Shown: piece by piece, positions 37,601 through 47,700 of the stretch
Layout: the number at the start of each line of letters is the position of its first letter
Position numbering within the stretch: position 1 is the first letter of the stretch
Assembly (NCBI RefSeq): GCF_015999245.1
Contig: NZ_JAEAMR010000003.1
Location: 376,010 to 440,009, forward strand
Direction: 5' to 3'
Length of the DNA stretch: 64,000 nucleotides
Source: Streptomyces sp. AV19
Lineage (GTDB): Bacteria > Actinomycetota > Actinomycetes > Streptomycetales > Streptomycetaceae
Notes under the pieces: generated by a model
Database searches by the model: none
What the model saw: the letters and a program-made list of their open reading frames with translations, nothing else
What the model was told of the DNA's origin: nothing
Made by a program: the position numbers and the translations under genes

Positions 37601-37721
37601 TCACCCCGGCGCGGCGGGGGCGGACGGCGAACGGGCCGGCGAACCGCCCGATGCCGACGGCCCGGCCCGCGGGCCGGGTGCCCTGAACGTCGTACGAGGG
37701 GTCGTCGCCCTGGAACCGCAC
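34623..37721 (-). CDS. secreted GH84 beta-N-acetylglucosaminidase with CBM32
   Basis: A 1032-residue secreted enzyme. A basic leader with a hydrophobic core (about 39-56) is followed by a GH20b-like N-domain (about 85-230), a GH84 catalytic domain (RGITEGFYGTPWS at 236-248, YLYAPGDDPYRRARWRDPYP, then FQLQFQDVSYSEWHC) and a C-terminal F5/8-type carbohydrate-binding module (about 890-1020, TRWSSQPADDAWWQLEL). GH84 enzymes use two adjacent catalytic aspartates; here the first is Gln348 (QD instead of DD). The GTG at 37721 is backed by GAGGAGAAGG. The substrate is likely GlcNAc-bearing glycans. Confidence 0.85.
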   Translation of the reverse strand: MRFQGDDPSYDVQGTRPAGRAVGIGRFAGPFAVRPRRAGVTTVLAAALLGGLLGNGPGAVAAPGDPAAAAAGGPEAGDPTGDGGLPSMWPRPQQARALGAYAPVGTEVTLMAEPGTDPYALSALREILQGLGARTVVDASPGGTPPPRGLIVHAGGRGAEEALRSLGAAPTGDLPRGGYRLAVGRPAGRPTVALSGVGEDGLFHAAQTLRQLAVTRDGGRAFAGALVRDWPVTAVRGITEGFYGTPWSVPQRLAQLDFMGRTKLNRYLYAPGDDPYRRARWRDPYPAGRREEFRTLASRARRNHVTLGWAVAPGQAMCFSSDDDVRALKRKVDAMWALGVRAFQLQFQDVSYSEWHCGADADAFGSGPRAAAEAQAKVAGALAEHLSRKGREAAPLSLLPTEYYQDGRTAFRRALAKRLDPRVEVAWTGVGVVPRTITGAELKDARAALGHPLVTMDNYPVNDFAQDRIFLGPYTGREPAVAVGSAAVLANASAQPTASRIPLFTTADYAWNPRGYRSEESWKAAVDDLAGEDPRAREALRALAGNDASSVLGGEESAYLRPLMDEFWAALSGTDADRLKAAADKLRDAFRTMAGASGRLENTFGAEVRPWLEQLSRHGQAGVRAVDMLTAQARGDGAGAWRAELDVLRLRDRITAEKVTVGNGVLTPFLQQALARANGWLGVDRPLRTAGAATDGDPATSVPAPGDGPLTVRLREPRPMTAVTVLTSAAPGARGTVEAHTPDKGWQPLGALSDSGWTQLPGKGVRADALRLVWTGAARPAAVHEITPWFADTSPASFELTHGEATAEAGGAPAVVEARMINQQPRTVDEKLTVDAPKGVTVKAPEHLTAVRGGVTTARIELSVPADAPSTFTATVRLGGQQRTVTVRAYPSAGGPDLARGARATSSGDEASDFPPFAAIDGDVRTRWSSQPADDAWWQLELPRPARLGRLVLRWQDAYATRYRVQVSPDGRTWRDAASVTDGKGGTETLRFDAPGTRFVRLQGEKRATEFGYSLFEVAAYAVREKAARTGG

Positions 37722-38142
37722 CGCCTTCTCCTCGCCCCTCTTGTCGTGAGTGAGCGACGAGCCCATCACCAGGGGCGGAGCGTGTCAACGCAGGTGACCG
37801 AACTGCCGGTATTGCCCGGCACGCCGGTCGGCCGACGGGTGCCGACCAGGCCAAAGGCCCGTCAGACCGCCCGCCCCGAAAGTAAGGTGACGGGGAAGTG
37901 GCTCCCGGCTCCCCCGCTCCCGTTTCCCCGCTCTTGATCTCCCCGCTCTTGTTTCCCTGCCGCCGGATCACCGCCGGGGCAGGCGTGACTCCGCTCCCCC
38001 GCCCGAAGGAAGGGGGGGCTTCCGGCCCGAAGGCCGTGGTCCGGCCCGAACCGGCCCCTCGCGGGGCGCGTGGAAGCCACCACAAGTCAGGGAAGCAGCT
38101 CGCCCCTTGGCCGAGGCCGGGGGCCTCTCGCCAGGAGAGCCG
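37722..38142. other. divergent intergenic region between GH84 and malQ
   Basis: 421 bp without a gene. It contains a candidate -10 (TAAGGT near 37881) on the plus strand, a pyrimidine-rich stretch with repeated CTCTTG/CCCCGCTC units (about 37910-37960), and a structured element at 37984-38094 described separately. The GH84 ribosome site is at the left edge and the malQ site (CAGGAGAG) at the right edge. Confidence 0.5.
37984..38094 (+). promoter_or_regulatory. candidate structured leader upstream of malQ, copy 1
   Basis: A segment of about 110 nt, ending 48 nt before malQ, that recurs at 63902-64000. It opens with CGTGACTCCGC, has a variable hairpin, then a nearly invariant core with GGTCCGGCCCGAACC and the stem-loop GCCCCTCGCGGGGC, and closes with CACCACA and CAGGGAA. 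The pattern of a variable stem with conserved single-stranded ends suggests an RNA leader. It does not match the TPP, cobalamin, SAM, glycine, ydaO or T-box consensus as I know them. Confidence 0.5.
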
Positions 38143-40251
38143 ATGGACCGAGCGCACCTCGCCGCCCTGCACGGCGTCGCCACCTCCTACGAACCCGCGC
38201 CCGGGCAGAGCGTCCCCGTGCCCGAGGAGACCGTGGTCGCCGTCCTCGCCGCACTCGGCGTGGACGCCTCCACCCCCCGGGCCGTCCGCGACGCGCTCGA
38301 CGCGCACGCCCGCGCCGGACAGGGCCGCCTGCTGCCCCCGGCCGTGGTGCTGCGCGAGGACGGCCCCCGGGACGTGCCGGGCCTGCCCGAGGGCACGGCG
38401 CTGCGCGCCGAGACGGCGGAGGGCTGCACCCTGGCCTGGGACGCCTCGGACGAACTGCCCGTCGGCACCCACCTGCTGCGCGCCCGGACCCCCGACGGAC
38501 GCACCGCCACCGCCCCGCTCGTCGTCGCCCCCCGGCTGCTGCCCCAGCCGCCCGCCCGCTGCCACGGCTTCCTCGTCCAGCTCTACTCCCTGCTGTCCGC
38601 CCGCTCCTGGGGCATGGGCGACCTCGGCGACCTGGCCGAGCTCGCCGCCTGGTCCGGGCGGTCCTTCGGTGCCGACTTCGTCCAGGTCAACCCGCTGCAC
38701 GCGGCCGTCCCCGCCGCCCCGGGGCGGCCCGCCGACCCCTCTCCGTACCGGCCGTCGTCCCGCCGCTTCCCCGACCCCGTCCACCTGCGCGTCGAGGAGG
38801 TCACCGAGTTCGGCTACCTCGCGGGGGAGGACCGCGCGGAGGCCCGGCGGCTGCTGGACCGCGCGGCACGGCTGCGCGAGGCCGTGCTGCGCGGCGGCGA
38901 GCCCATCGACCACGACGCCGTCCGGGCGCTCAAGCTGCGCGCCCTGGAGCTGGTGCGGCACGTCCCGCCGAGCCCCGGCCGCCGCGCCGCGTACTGCGAC
39001 TTCCTCGCCGAGCAGGGCCAGGCCCTCGACGACCACGCCACCTGGTGCGCCCTCGCCGAGGTGCACGGCCCTGACTGGCACCGCTGGCCCGGCGGCCTCA
39101 AGGACCCCCGCTCCGCCCGCACCGCGCGCGCCCGCGGCGAGCTGCTGGACCGCGTCGACTTCCACTGCTGGCTCGTCTGGCTCACCGACCGGCAGCTCGC
39201 CGCCGCCCAGCGCGCCGCCCGCGACGCGGGGATGCGCGTCGGCCTCGTCCACGACCTGGCCGTCGGCGTCCACCCCGGCGGCTCCGACGCGTGGGCGCAG
39301 CAGGACGCGCTCGCCGCCGGGATGTCGGTGGGCGCGCCCCCCGACGCGTTCACCTCACGGGGCCAGGACTGGGGCCTTCCCCCGTGGCGCCCGGACGCCC
39401 TGCGGGCCACCGGCTACACCCCCTACCGCGAGCTGCTGCGCGGCCTGCTGCGGCACGCGGGGGCGCTGCGGATCGACCACGTGATGGGGCTGTTCCGGCT
39501 GTGGTGGGTGCCCGAGGGGCGCGAGCCCGGGCAGGGGACGTACGTCCACTACGACGCCGAGGCCATGCTCGGCGTGCTCGCCGTCGAGGCGCACCGGGCG
39601 GGGGCCGTCGTCATAGGCGAGGACCTGGGGACGGTCGGGCCGGGTGTGCGGGAGGCGCTGGCCGAGCGGGGTGTGCTCGGCACCTCCGTGCTCTGGTTCG
39701 AGCGCGACTGGGCCGGGGGCGGGCGGCGCGCGCAGCCGCTGGCCCCCGAGCGCTGGCGCGAGGCGTGCGTGGCCACGGCCACGACGCACGACCTGCCGAG
39801 CACCGCCGCCCGGCTCACCGGCGACCACGTCGCCCTGCGCCACCGGCTCGGCCTGCTGGGCCGGCCGCTCGCCGTGGAGCAGCGCGAGGACGCCAAGGCC
39901 GTCGCCGAGTGGCTGGCCCTCTTCGGCCGGCTGGGGCTGCTCCCGGAGGGGCCGCACGACGAGGAGGCGGCCGTCCGGGCCGTCCACCGCTTCCTGCTGC
40001 GCACCCCGGCCCGGATGATCGGGATCTGGCTCCCGGACGCGGTCGGCGACCGCCGCCCGCAGAACCTGCCCGGCACGTGCGACGAGTACCCGAACTGGCG
40101 GCTGCCCGTCGCGGACGCCACCGGCCGGCCCGTCTCCCTGGAGGAGCTGGCCGCCTCGCCCCGCCTGCACGCCCTGATGGACGAGGTCCGCCGCCATGGG
40201 GCGACCCCGGGCGCGCGGCCGTCGCGGAGGTCCGATACTTTGAGCCCGTGA
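38143..40251 (+). CDS. malQ: 4-alpha-glucanotransferase (amylomaltase)
   Basis: A 702-residue GH77 enzyme that transfers maltodextrin segments between 1,4-alpha-glucans in the cytosol. Conserved regions: LYSLLSARSWGMGDLGDL, VQVNPLHA, LRIDHVMGLFRLWWVP with the nucleophile Asp, GAVVIGEDLGTV with the acid/base Glu, and TTHDLPSTAARLTG with the third Asp. The N-terminal extension (about 1-140) is typical of actinobacterial MalQ. The ATG at 38143 follows CAGGAGAG. Its stop overlaps the next start (GTGA). A structured leader precedes it. Confidence 0.93.
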   Translation: MDRAHLAALHGVATSYEPAPGQSVPVPEETVVAVLAALGVDASTPRAVRDALDAHARAGQGRLLPPAVVLREDGPRDVPGLPEGTALRAETAEGCTLAWDASDELPVGTHLLRARTPDGRTATAPLVVAPRLLPQPPARCHGFLVQLYSLLSARSWGMGDLGDLAELAAWSGRSFGADFVQVNPLHAAVPAAPGRPADPSPYRPSSRRFPDPVHLRVEEVTEFGYLAGEDRAEARRLLDRAARLREAVLRGGEPIDHDAVRALKLRALELVRHVPPSPGRRAAYCDFLAEQGQALDDHATWCALAEVHGPDWHRWPGGLKDPRSARTARARGELLDRVDFHCWLVWLTDRQLAAAQRAARDAGMRVGLVHDLAVGVHPGGSDAWAQQDALAAGMSVGAPPDAFTSRGQDWGLPPWRPDALRATGYTPYRELLRGLLRHAGALRIDHVMGLFRLWWVPEGREPGQGTYVHYDAEAMLGVLAVEAHRAGAVVIGEDLGTVGPGVREALAERGVLGTSVLWFERDWAGGGRRAQPLAPERWREACVATATTHDLPSTAARLTGDHVALRHRLGLLGRPLAVEQREDAKAVAEWLALFGRLGLLPEGPHDEEAAVRAVHRFLLRTPARMIGIWLPDAVGDRRPQNLPGTCDEYPNWRLPVADATGRPVSLEELAASPRLHALMDEVRRHGATPGARPSRRSDTLSP

Positions 40252-40517
40252 GCAATAAGAAGATGAACGCCAAGCGCGCCGGGGTTGTGTCCGCCGGCAC
40301 GCTCCTGATGCTGCTGATGTCGTCCCCCGCGTTCGCGCTCACCCGCGACGACGGTGACGACCCGGGCCCGGGCCTGAGCGTGCTCAACACGCTGGGGCTG
40401 TACGTGGCCGCGCCGATCGTGCTCTTCCTGGTCATCACCGGCCTGACGATGGTGCTGTCGCGGCACTCGGACAACCCGCACACGCACGACACGCATTACG
40501 CGAAGGCGGCTCGCTAG
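40248..40517 (+). CDS. small exported membrane protein, 89 aa
   Basis: An 89-residue protein with an N-terminal signal-like helix (VVSAGTLLMLLMSSPAFA), a short acidic loop, and one more transmembrane segment (YVAAPIVLFLVITGLTMVL), ending in a His-rich tail (HTHDTHYAKAAR). Unknown function. The GTG at 40248 overlaps the malQ stop; an ATG at 40263 is an alternative start. Small membrane proteins of this type are common in Streptomyces; a link to glucan metabolism is only positional. Confidence 0.65.
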   Translation: MSNKKMNAKRAGVVSAGTLLMLLMSSPAFALTRDDGDDPGPGLSVLNTLGLYVAAPIVLFLVITGLTMVLSRHSDNPHTHDTHYAKAAR

Positions 40518-40540
40518 GCGGGACCGCTGTCGCGCGGGGC

Positions 40541-40792
40541 GGGTGCCGGGGTTTTTTGCCCCGGCCCCGCCCTTTCACCGTTTCTCGCGCGCTTCCGCGC
40601 GGGGCGACGCGGCTACGCCGCGTTCGTCCTCAAACGCCGGGCGGGCTGAATCGGCGCGCCAATCCAGCCCGTCCGGCGTTTGAGGACTTCGCCCGAAGGG
40701 CGGATGGGGTCCGGGGTCTCCCCGGAAGAAACGGTGAAAGTGGGGGTGCCCCCTCTGGGGGAGGGTCCGGGGCAAAAAACCCCGGCACCCGC
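40541..40792. repeat. mirror-symmetric repeat block with paired terminators
   Basis: A convergent intergenic region built as a large imperfect palindrome centred near GGCGCGCC (40653-40660). Outer arms: a hairpin with GCCGGGG-TTTTTT-GCCCCGG at 40545-40565 is repeated inverted at about 40767-40790. Middle arms: TTTCACCGTTTC on the left and GAAACGGTGAAA on the right. Inner arms: 21-bp segments at 40627-40647 and 40666-40686 (CTCAAACGCCGG type, one mismatch). Each converging operon thus has its own terminator, and both halves belong to the repeat family seen at 17463-17669. Confidence 0.8.
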
Positions 40793-40801
40793 CCACAGCC
40801 G

Positions 40802-43375
40802 CTACGCGGCAGCCGCCGCGTCCGCCGCCTGCGCCCGCAGCGCCCGCTCCACACCCGCCCGGGACTCAAGAACCAGCCGCCGCAGCGCCGCACTCGGCTG
40901 CGCCGAAGCCAGCCACGCGTCCGTCGCGTCCAGCGTCTCCCGCGAGATCTGCAGGCTCGGGTAGAGCCCGACGGCGATCTGCTGCGCCACCTCATGGCTC
41001 CGCGTCTCCCAGACGCCCTTCACCGCCGCGAAGTACTTCTCCGCGTACGGCGCCAGCAGCTCCCGCTGGTCGGTCTGGAGGAAGCCCCCGATGACGGCCT
41101 CCTGCATCGCGTTGGTGAGCTTGTCCGACTCGACGACGGACGCCCACGCCTCGGCCTTCGCCCCGGCGGTCGGCCGCGCGGCCCGCGCCGACGCGGCGTG
41201 CTGCTCGCCCGTGGACGTGCGGTCGCGCTCCAGCTCCTTGGCGATCGCCTCCTCGCCGGCCCGGCCCGTCGCGGCCAGCCGCTCCAGGAACGTCCAGCGC
41301 AGGTCCGTGTCGACGGCCAGGCCGGCGATCAGCTCCGTGCCGTGCAGCAGGCCCTCCAGCAGGGTGAGCTGCTCCTCGGTGCGGGCCGTCGCGGCGTACG
41401 CCCGGGCCCAGGCGAGCTGGTGGTCGCTGCCCGGCTCGGCGGCCCGCAGGTGCGCGAGCGTCGCCTCGGTCCACTTCGCCAGGCCGGCCTCGCGCCAGTC
41501 CGGCGCCGCGTACAGGTCGAGGGCGAGCTTGACCTGGCGCTGGAGGGACTGGACGACGCCGATGTCCGACTCCTTGCCGATGCCGGACAGCACCAGCTCC
41601 AGGTAGTCACGGGTGGCCAGTTCGCCGTCGCGCGTCATGTCCCAGGCGGAGGCCCAGCACAGGGCGCGCGGCAGGGACTCGGTGAAGTCGCCGAGGTGCG
41701 CGGTGACGACGCGCAGGGACTCCTCGTCGAGCCGGACCTTGGCGTACGACAGGTCGTCGTCGTTGAGCAGGAAGACGGCCGGGCGGCGCTTGCCGACCAG
41801 CTCGGGGACGGCGGTGAGCTCGCCGTCCACGTCCAGCTCGACCCGCTGGGTGCGGACCAGCCTGCCGTCCCGCAGCTCGTAGGCGCCGACGGCGATCCGG
41901 TGCGGCCGCAGCGTCGGGGAGCCCTTGGCGCCCTCGGGCAGCGGGGTGGCCTCCTGGCGGACGGCGAAGGCGGTGACCACACCGTCGGCGTCGGTGGTGA
42001 CCTCCGGGCGCAGCACGTTGATGCCGGCCGTCTCCAGCCACGCCTTCGACCAGGTCTTCAGGTCGCGGCCGCTCATCAGCTCCAGCGCGCTCAGCAGGTC
42101 GGAGAGCCGGGTGTTGGCGTACGCGAAGGTCTTGAAGTACGCCTGCACGCCCCGGAAGAACTTGTCCTCGCCGACGTACGCCACGAGCTGCTTGAGCACC
42201 GAGGCGCCCTTGGCGTAGGTGATGCCGTCGAAGTTGACGAGGACGTCGTCCAGGTCGCGGATCTCCGCCATGATCGGGTGGGTGGAGGGCAGTTGGTCCT
42301 GCCGGTAGGCCCAGGTCTTCATGGAGTTGGCGAAGGTCGTCCAGGAGTGGGGCCACTTCGAACCCGGGGCCGCGGCCTGGCAGGCGATGGAGGTGTAGGT
42401 GGCGAACGACTCGTTCAGCCAGAGGTCGTTCCACCACTTCATCGTCACCAGGTCGCCGAACCACATGTGGGCCAGCTCGTGGAGGATGGTCTCGGCCCGC
42501 GTCTCGTACGCCGCGTCCGTCACCTTGGAGCGGAAGACGTACTGGTCGCGGATGGTGACCGCGCCCGCGTTCTCCATGGCGCCGGCGTTGAACTCCGGCA
42601 CGAAGAGCTGGTCGTACTTGGCGAACGGGTAGGCGTAGTCGAACTTCTCCTGGAACCAGTCGAAGCCCTGGCGCGTGACCTCGAAGATCGCGTCCGCGTC
42701 TAGGTACTCGGCGAGCGACGGGCGGCAGTAGATGCCCAGCGGGACCGTCCGGCCGTCCTTCTCGTACGTGCTGTGCACGCTGTGGTAGGGGCCGGCGATC
42801 AGCGCGGTGATGTACGTGGAGATGCGCGGGGTCGGCTCGAAGCGCCAGACGTTGTCCGAAGGAGCCTTGGGCGTCGGCGAGTTGGAGATCACGGTCCAGC
42901 CCGCGGGGGCCTTCACGGTGAACCGGAACGCCGCCTTCAGGTCCGGCTGCTCGAACGACGCGAAGACGCGGCGCGCGTCCGGCACCTCGAACTGGGTGTA
43001 CAGGTACGCCTGGTCGTCGACCGGATCGACGAACCGGTGCAGCCCCTCACCGGTGTTGGTGTACGCGCAGTCGGCGACCACGCGCAGCTCGTTGACCCCG
43101 CCGCGCAGCCCCGGCAGGGCGATCCGGCTGTCCGCGAAGACGGCCGCCGGGTCGAGGGACTCCCCGTTGAGCACGACCTCGTGGACCGCCGGGGCCACCA
43201 GGTCGATGAACGTCTCCGCGCCCGCCTCGGCGGAGTCGAACCGCACGACGGTCTCGGAGCGGAACGTGCCGCCCTCCTGAGCGCCGGAGAGGTCGAGGTC
43301 GATCTCGTACGAGTCCACGGTGAGCAGCAGGGCCCGCCGCTCGGCCTCTTCGCGGGTCAGATTCGTGCCTGGCAC
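40802..43375 (-). CDS. pepN: M1-family aminopeptidase N
   Basis: An 857-residue cytosolic zinc aminopeptidase. The exopeptidase motif GAMEN is at 265-269 and the zinc site HELAHMWFGDLVTMKWW starts at H299 with the downstream Glu in NESFATY. The helical C-terminal ERAP-like domain is complete, ending in AADAAAAA. It removes N-terminal residues from peptides. The GTG at 43375 follows GAAGGAG. A paralogue of similar length lies at 60421-63027. The gene lies downstream of asd on the same strand but is separated from it by its own promoter space. Confidence 0.95.
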   Translation of the reverse strand: MPGTNLTREEAERRALLLTVDSYEIDLDLSGAQEGGTFRSETVVRFDSAEAGAETFIDLVAPAVHEVVLNGESLDPAAVFADSRIALPGLRGGVNELRVVADCAYTNTGEGLHRFVDPVDDQAYLYTQFEVPDARRVFASFEQPDLKAAFRFTVKAPAGWTVISNSPTPKAPSDNVWRFEPTPRISTYITALIAGPYHSVHSTYEKDGRTVPLGIYCRPSLAEYLDADAIFEVTRQGFDWFQEKFDYAYPFAKYDQLFVPEFNAGAMENAGAVTIRDQYVFRSKVTDAAYETRAETILHELAHMWFGDLVTMKWWNDLWLNESFATYTSIACQAAAPGSKWPHSWTTFANSMKTWAYRQDQLPSTHPIMAEIRDLDDVLVNFDGITYAKGASVLKQLVAYVGEDKFFRGVQAYFKTFAYANTRLSDLLSALELMSGRDLKTWSKAWLETAGINVLRPEVTTDADGVVTAFAVRQEATPLPEGAKGSPTLRPHRIAVGAYELRDGRLVRTQRVELDVDGELTAVPELVGKRRPAVFLLNDDDLSYAKVRLDEESLRVVTAHLGDFTESLPRALCWASAWDMTRDGELATRDYLELVLSGIGKESDIGVVQSLQRQVKLALDLYAAPDWREAGLAKWTEATLAHLRAAEPGSDHQLAWARAYAATARTEEQLTLLEGLLHGTELIAGLAVDTDLRWTFLERLAATGRAGEEAIAKELERDRTSTGEQHAASARAARPTAGAKAEAWASVVESDKLTNAMQEAVIGGFLQTDQRELLAPYAEKYFAAVKGVWETRSHEVAQQIAVGLYPSLQISRETLDATDAWLASAQPSAALRRLVLESRAGVERALRAQAADAAAAA

Positions 43376-43460
43376 CTGTGCATCTCCTTCGCATCACGCG
43401 TATCAAACGTTCATGGCCATCCTTCCACGCCGGGGGCGGCGGACGCCCGCGCAAAAGGGA

Positions 43461-43492
43461 AGGGCCGGGCCACCGTGCGGTGACCCGGCCCT
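43461..43492 (-). terminator. terminator downstream of asd
   Basis: A stem AGGGCCGGG (43461-43469) with CCCGGCCCT (43484-43492), with additional ACCG/CGGT pairing in the loop, followed on the minus strand by CCCTTTTGCG. It starts 18 nt past the asd stop and ends about 85 nt before the pepN start. Confidence 0.8.
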
Positions 43493-43509
43493 CCGGCGGC
43501 GTCCGTGCG

Positions 43510-44568
<1,059 letters not shown>

Positions 44569-44718
44569 TCACATGTGCCACTGACGGGGACGGAGTGCCC
44601 CGGTGGCACGGTTCCCATCATGCGGGGGTACCCGGCCCAAAAGTCCAATCGTTTGTCCAGGGATCGGGACGGGGCGGGCACCCGGTGTCCGGACGCCGCC
44701 CCCGCCGTCGTCATCCGG

Positions 44719-47700
44719 TCAGGAGACGACCTTCTCGATCTTCACGCTGCCGCTGCCGGCCACCGTGCCGCGCTCGTTCACCAGCCGCACCTCGCCGGCG
44801 AACGTACGGCCCTCGGGAGCCGCGCCCGCGACCACGACATCGGCCTCGACCTGGGCGGACTCGCCCGCGCCGAGCTTGACCGTACGACCCGCGTCCACCT
44901 TCACCTCGCCGAGCGACGGGGCGTAGTAGACGTCGCGGTAGTCGTACGCGGTCTTCCCGGACGGGACCGAGTAGCCGGCGACCTCGACGGTGTACTCGCC
45001 CGCGGCGGGGTTGGCCAGCACGACCTGCTCGTCGGAGCCGCCGCTGGTGGAGGAGCCGACCGGCTTGCCGTCCTTGTAGACGACCAGGTCCAGGTCCGCC
45101 TTGGCGTCGGCCGTGCCGCCGATCGCGGCCTCGAAGCGGGTGACGCCCGCGCCGAGCGTGACCTTGGCGGTCTGCTTCTGGCCCTGGGTGATTTCCGGCC
45201 GCGTGATCTTGGACGAGCCGAGGCGGCCGCCCTGGAGCTTCCCCTCGAAGGGGGCGTAGCCGTTGGTGGCCTTCCAGGTGACCGGGACCGGCGTACCGGC
45301 CTTGGCCTCGGCGACCGTGGCCGTCGCGGGCTCGAAGGAGGCGCCCAGCACCGTGGCGGACACGGTGTACGGGTTGTCCAGGAGCGGCGACGTGCGGCGC
45401 GACTCGACCTCGATCTCCCACACGCCGGGCAGCGGGTTCGCGTACGAGCGCACGTCCGGGCGGCAGGTGTTCTTGGGGTTGTCGTAGTTCGGGTAGCAGT
45501 TGACCGTGGAGGTGGGGTCAACCGGCATGCCGTAGGAGTTGATGGCGATGAAGCGCGTCTGGCTGCCCTTGGCCAGCCCGTCGATCGCGACCTGAAGCGA
45601 CTTGGCGCCCTTGGGCACGGTCACGAAGTACGAGGTCGTGGCGTTGCGCTGCACCGTGCCGGACTTCTTCACCGCGTACGACGGCTTCGCCAGCGGGTCG
45701 GCGACCACGACGGTGGTCATGATCTGCTTGTCGACGCCCTCGGTCCGGTCGTCGTCCACGGAGAGGATCCCGCTGTGGATGCCGGCCGACTTTGCCTTCG
45801 CGACGACCTTGACGGTGACCGGCTCGTTCAGCGGCAGCCGCACCTCGTCGGAGCCCGCCAGCTTGAACGTTCCGTCGTTGTTGCGCCACTTCAGCTCGTG
45901 CCAGACAGCCTTGGCCGGGCCGGAGGTACGGGTGATCGTGACGTCGTACGTCCGCGACTCGCCCGCCTTGAGGCCGCCCTCGCGGTCGTAGAGGCCGGTG
46001 CCGAAGCCGGGGGTCTTGAGCGAGCCCGAAAGCGCCGTGGAGACGGGGGCCTTCACCGCGTACTCATGGGCGGTCGCGCCGTGCCGCAGCGCGTCCCACG
46101 CCTCGTTGACGTCGATCAGGCCGGAGCCCTGCTCGTACGCCTGGAAGCCCTTGATCTTCTTCGCCGTGCCGGTGAGCGCCGTGCGCAGATCGGCCGGGGT
46201 GAGCTTCATGTGCTTCTGCTTGGCGGCCGAGATCAGCAGCGCGGAGGCGCCGGCGGCCTGCGGGGCGGCCATCGAGGTGCCCTGGAGCATGCCGTAGCCG
46301 GGCGGCAGTTCGTAGCCGGACTCGGCGACGGGGGCACCCGGCTCCCAGGTCGGCGTGGTGTTGACCGACGCGCCCGGGGCGGTGACGACCGGGGTGAAGC
46401 CGCCGTCCTCGCGCGGGCCGCGGGAGGAGAACGGCATCATCGCGTACTTGGTCCTCACCTCGGACCCGTAGTTGGCCGCCCAGGTCTCCTTGGAGACGGA
46501 CGCGCCGACGCTGAGGACCTTGTCGGCCAGGCCGGGATCACCGATGGTGTTGGCGCCCGGGCCGCTGTTGCCCGCCGAGACGACCAGCTGCACGCCGTAG
46601 GTGTCGATGAGCCGGGTGTAGAGCTCGGAGCGGGCGTTGTTGCCGTCGTTGAGCGCCGGCAGGCCGCCGATCGACATGTTGACGATGTCCACGCCGCGGT
46701 TGACGACGAGGTCGATCATGCCCTCGGTGAGCGCGACGTTGGTGCAGCCGCCGCTCCAGGTGCAGGCCCGCGAGGAGACCAGCTTGGCGCCGGGCGCCGC
46801 GCCGTTCATCTTCCCGCCGAACAGCCCGTTGGCCGCCGTGATGCCCGCGACGTGCGTGCCGTGCTCCGACTCGATGACGCCGATGTTGACGAAGTCGGCC
46901 TTCTTGCCCACCCAGTTGGGGCCGGCCGGGTCCAGCGGCACGTCCTTGCGGATCTGCACCACGAAGGGGATGCGCTCGGCGATCGGGGTCTTCGGGTCGT
47001 CCTTGCCGAAGTACCCGACCTGGAAGCCGTCCTTGTACGGCTTCATCTCCTCGTCGTTCCCGAAGTCGCCGTTGTCGTCCAGGTCGACGCGGACCGTGCC
47101 CTTGGCCTGGTCGTAGAGGACCGCCCAGGTGTCGGTGGTGTCGCCGTCCCGGTTGAGGTCGCCCTTCATGTCGCCGCCCGCGGTCGCGTTCTCGGCGAAG
47201 AGGGCGACGCGGTAGTCGCCCGCGGGGGCCTTGTAGCTGCGGCCGTTGAAGGAGAAGGAGGGGCCCGAGACCTTCTGCGTCACCGGCAGCCAGGTGTCGT
47301 CGCCGTCGACCAGCGGGTCCGTCGAGGTCACCCAGTCGACGATCTTCCGCTCGCCGGTGGAGGTCTTCCGCAGCGCCGGGTGGCCCAGGTCCACCCCGGA
47401 GTCCAGGATGCCGATGGTCACGCCCCGGCCGTCGGCCTTGGGGTGGTCCTCGACGAAGTCGACGGCACCGGTCTCGAAGGCCGGCTGGTACGGGTTCTTG
47501 GCCGGGGTCCGCCTGTCCGGCGCGGGGTACGCGCGCTTCTCCGGGCCCTTGGCACCCGCCACCGCGTCGGCGCGCGGCGTGGGGTCGGGGAGCTTGATCT
47601 CCTGCTTGAGGTCGATGCCGTGCACCGACGGGAGCCGCTGCGCCTCGGCGATGGCCGCGTCGGCCCGGTCCGTGGGGACGGTGGCGCGGACGTAGCCGAG

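Noticed and set aside
34183..39273. 1696-codon open frame on the minus strand
   Set aside because: Spans GH84, the leader and malQ out of frame; low-complexity Arg/Gly product.
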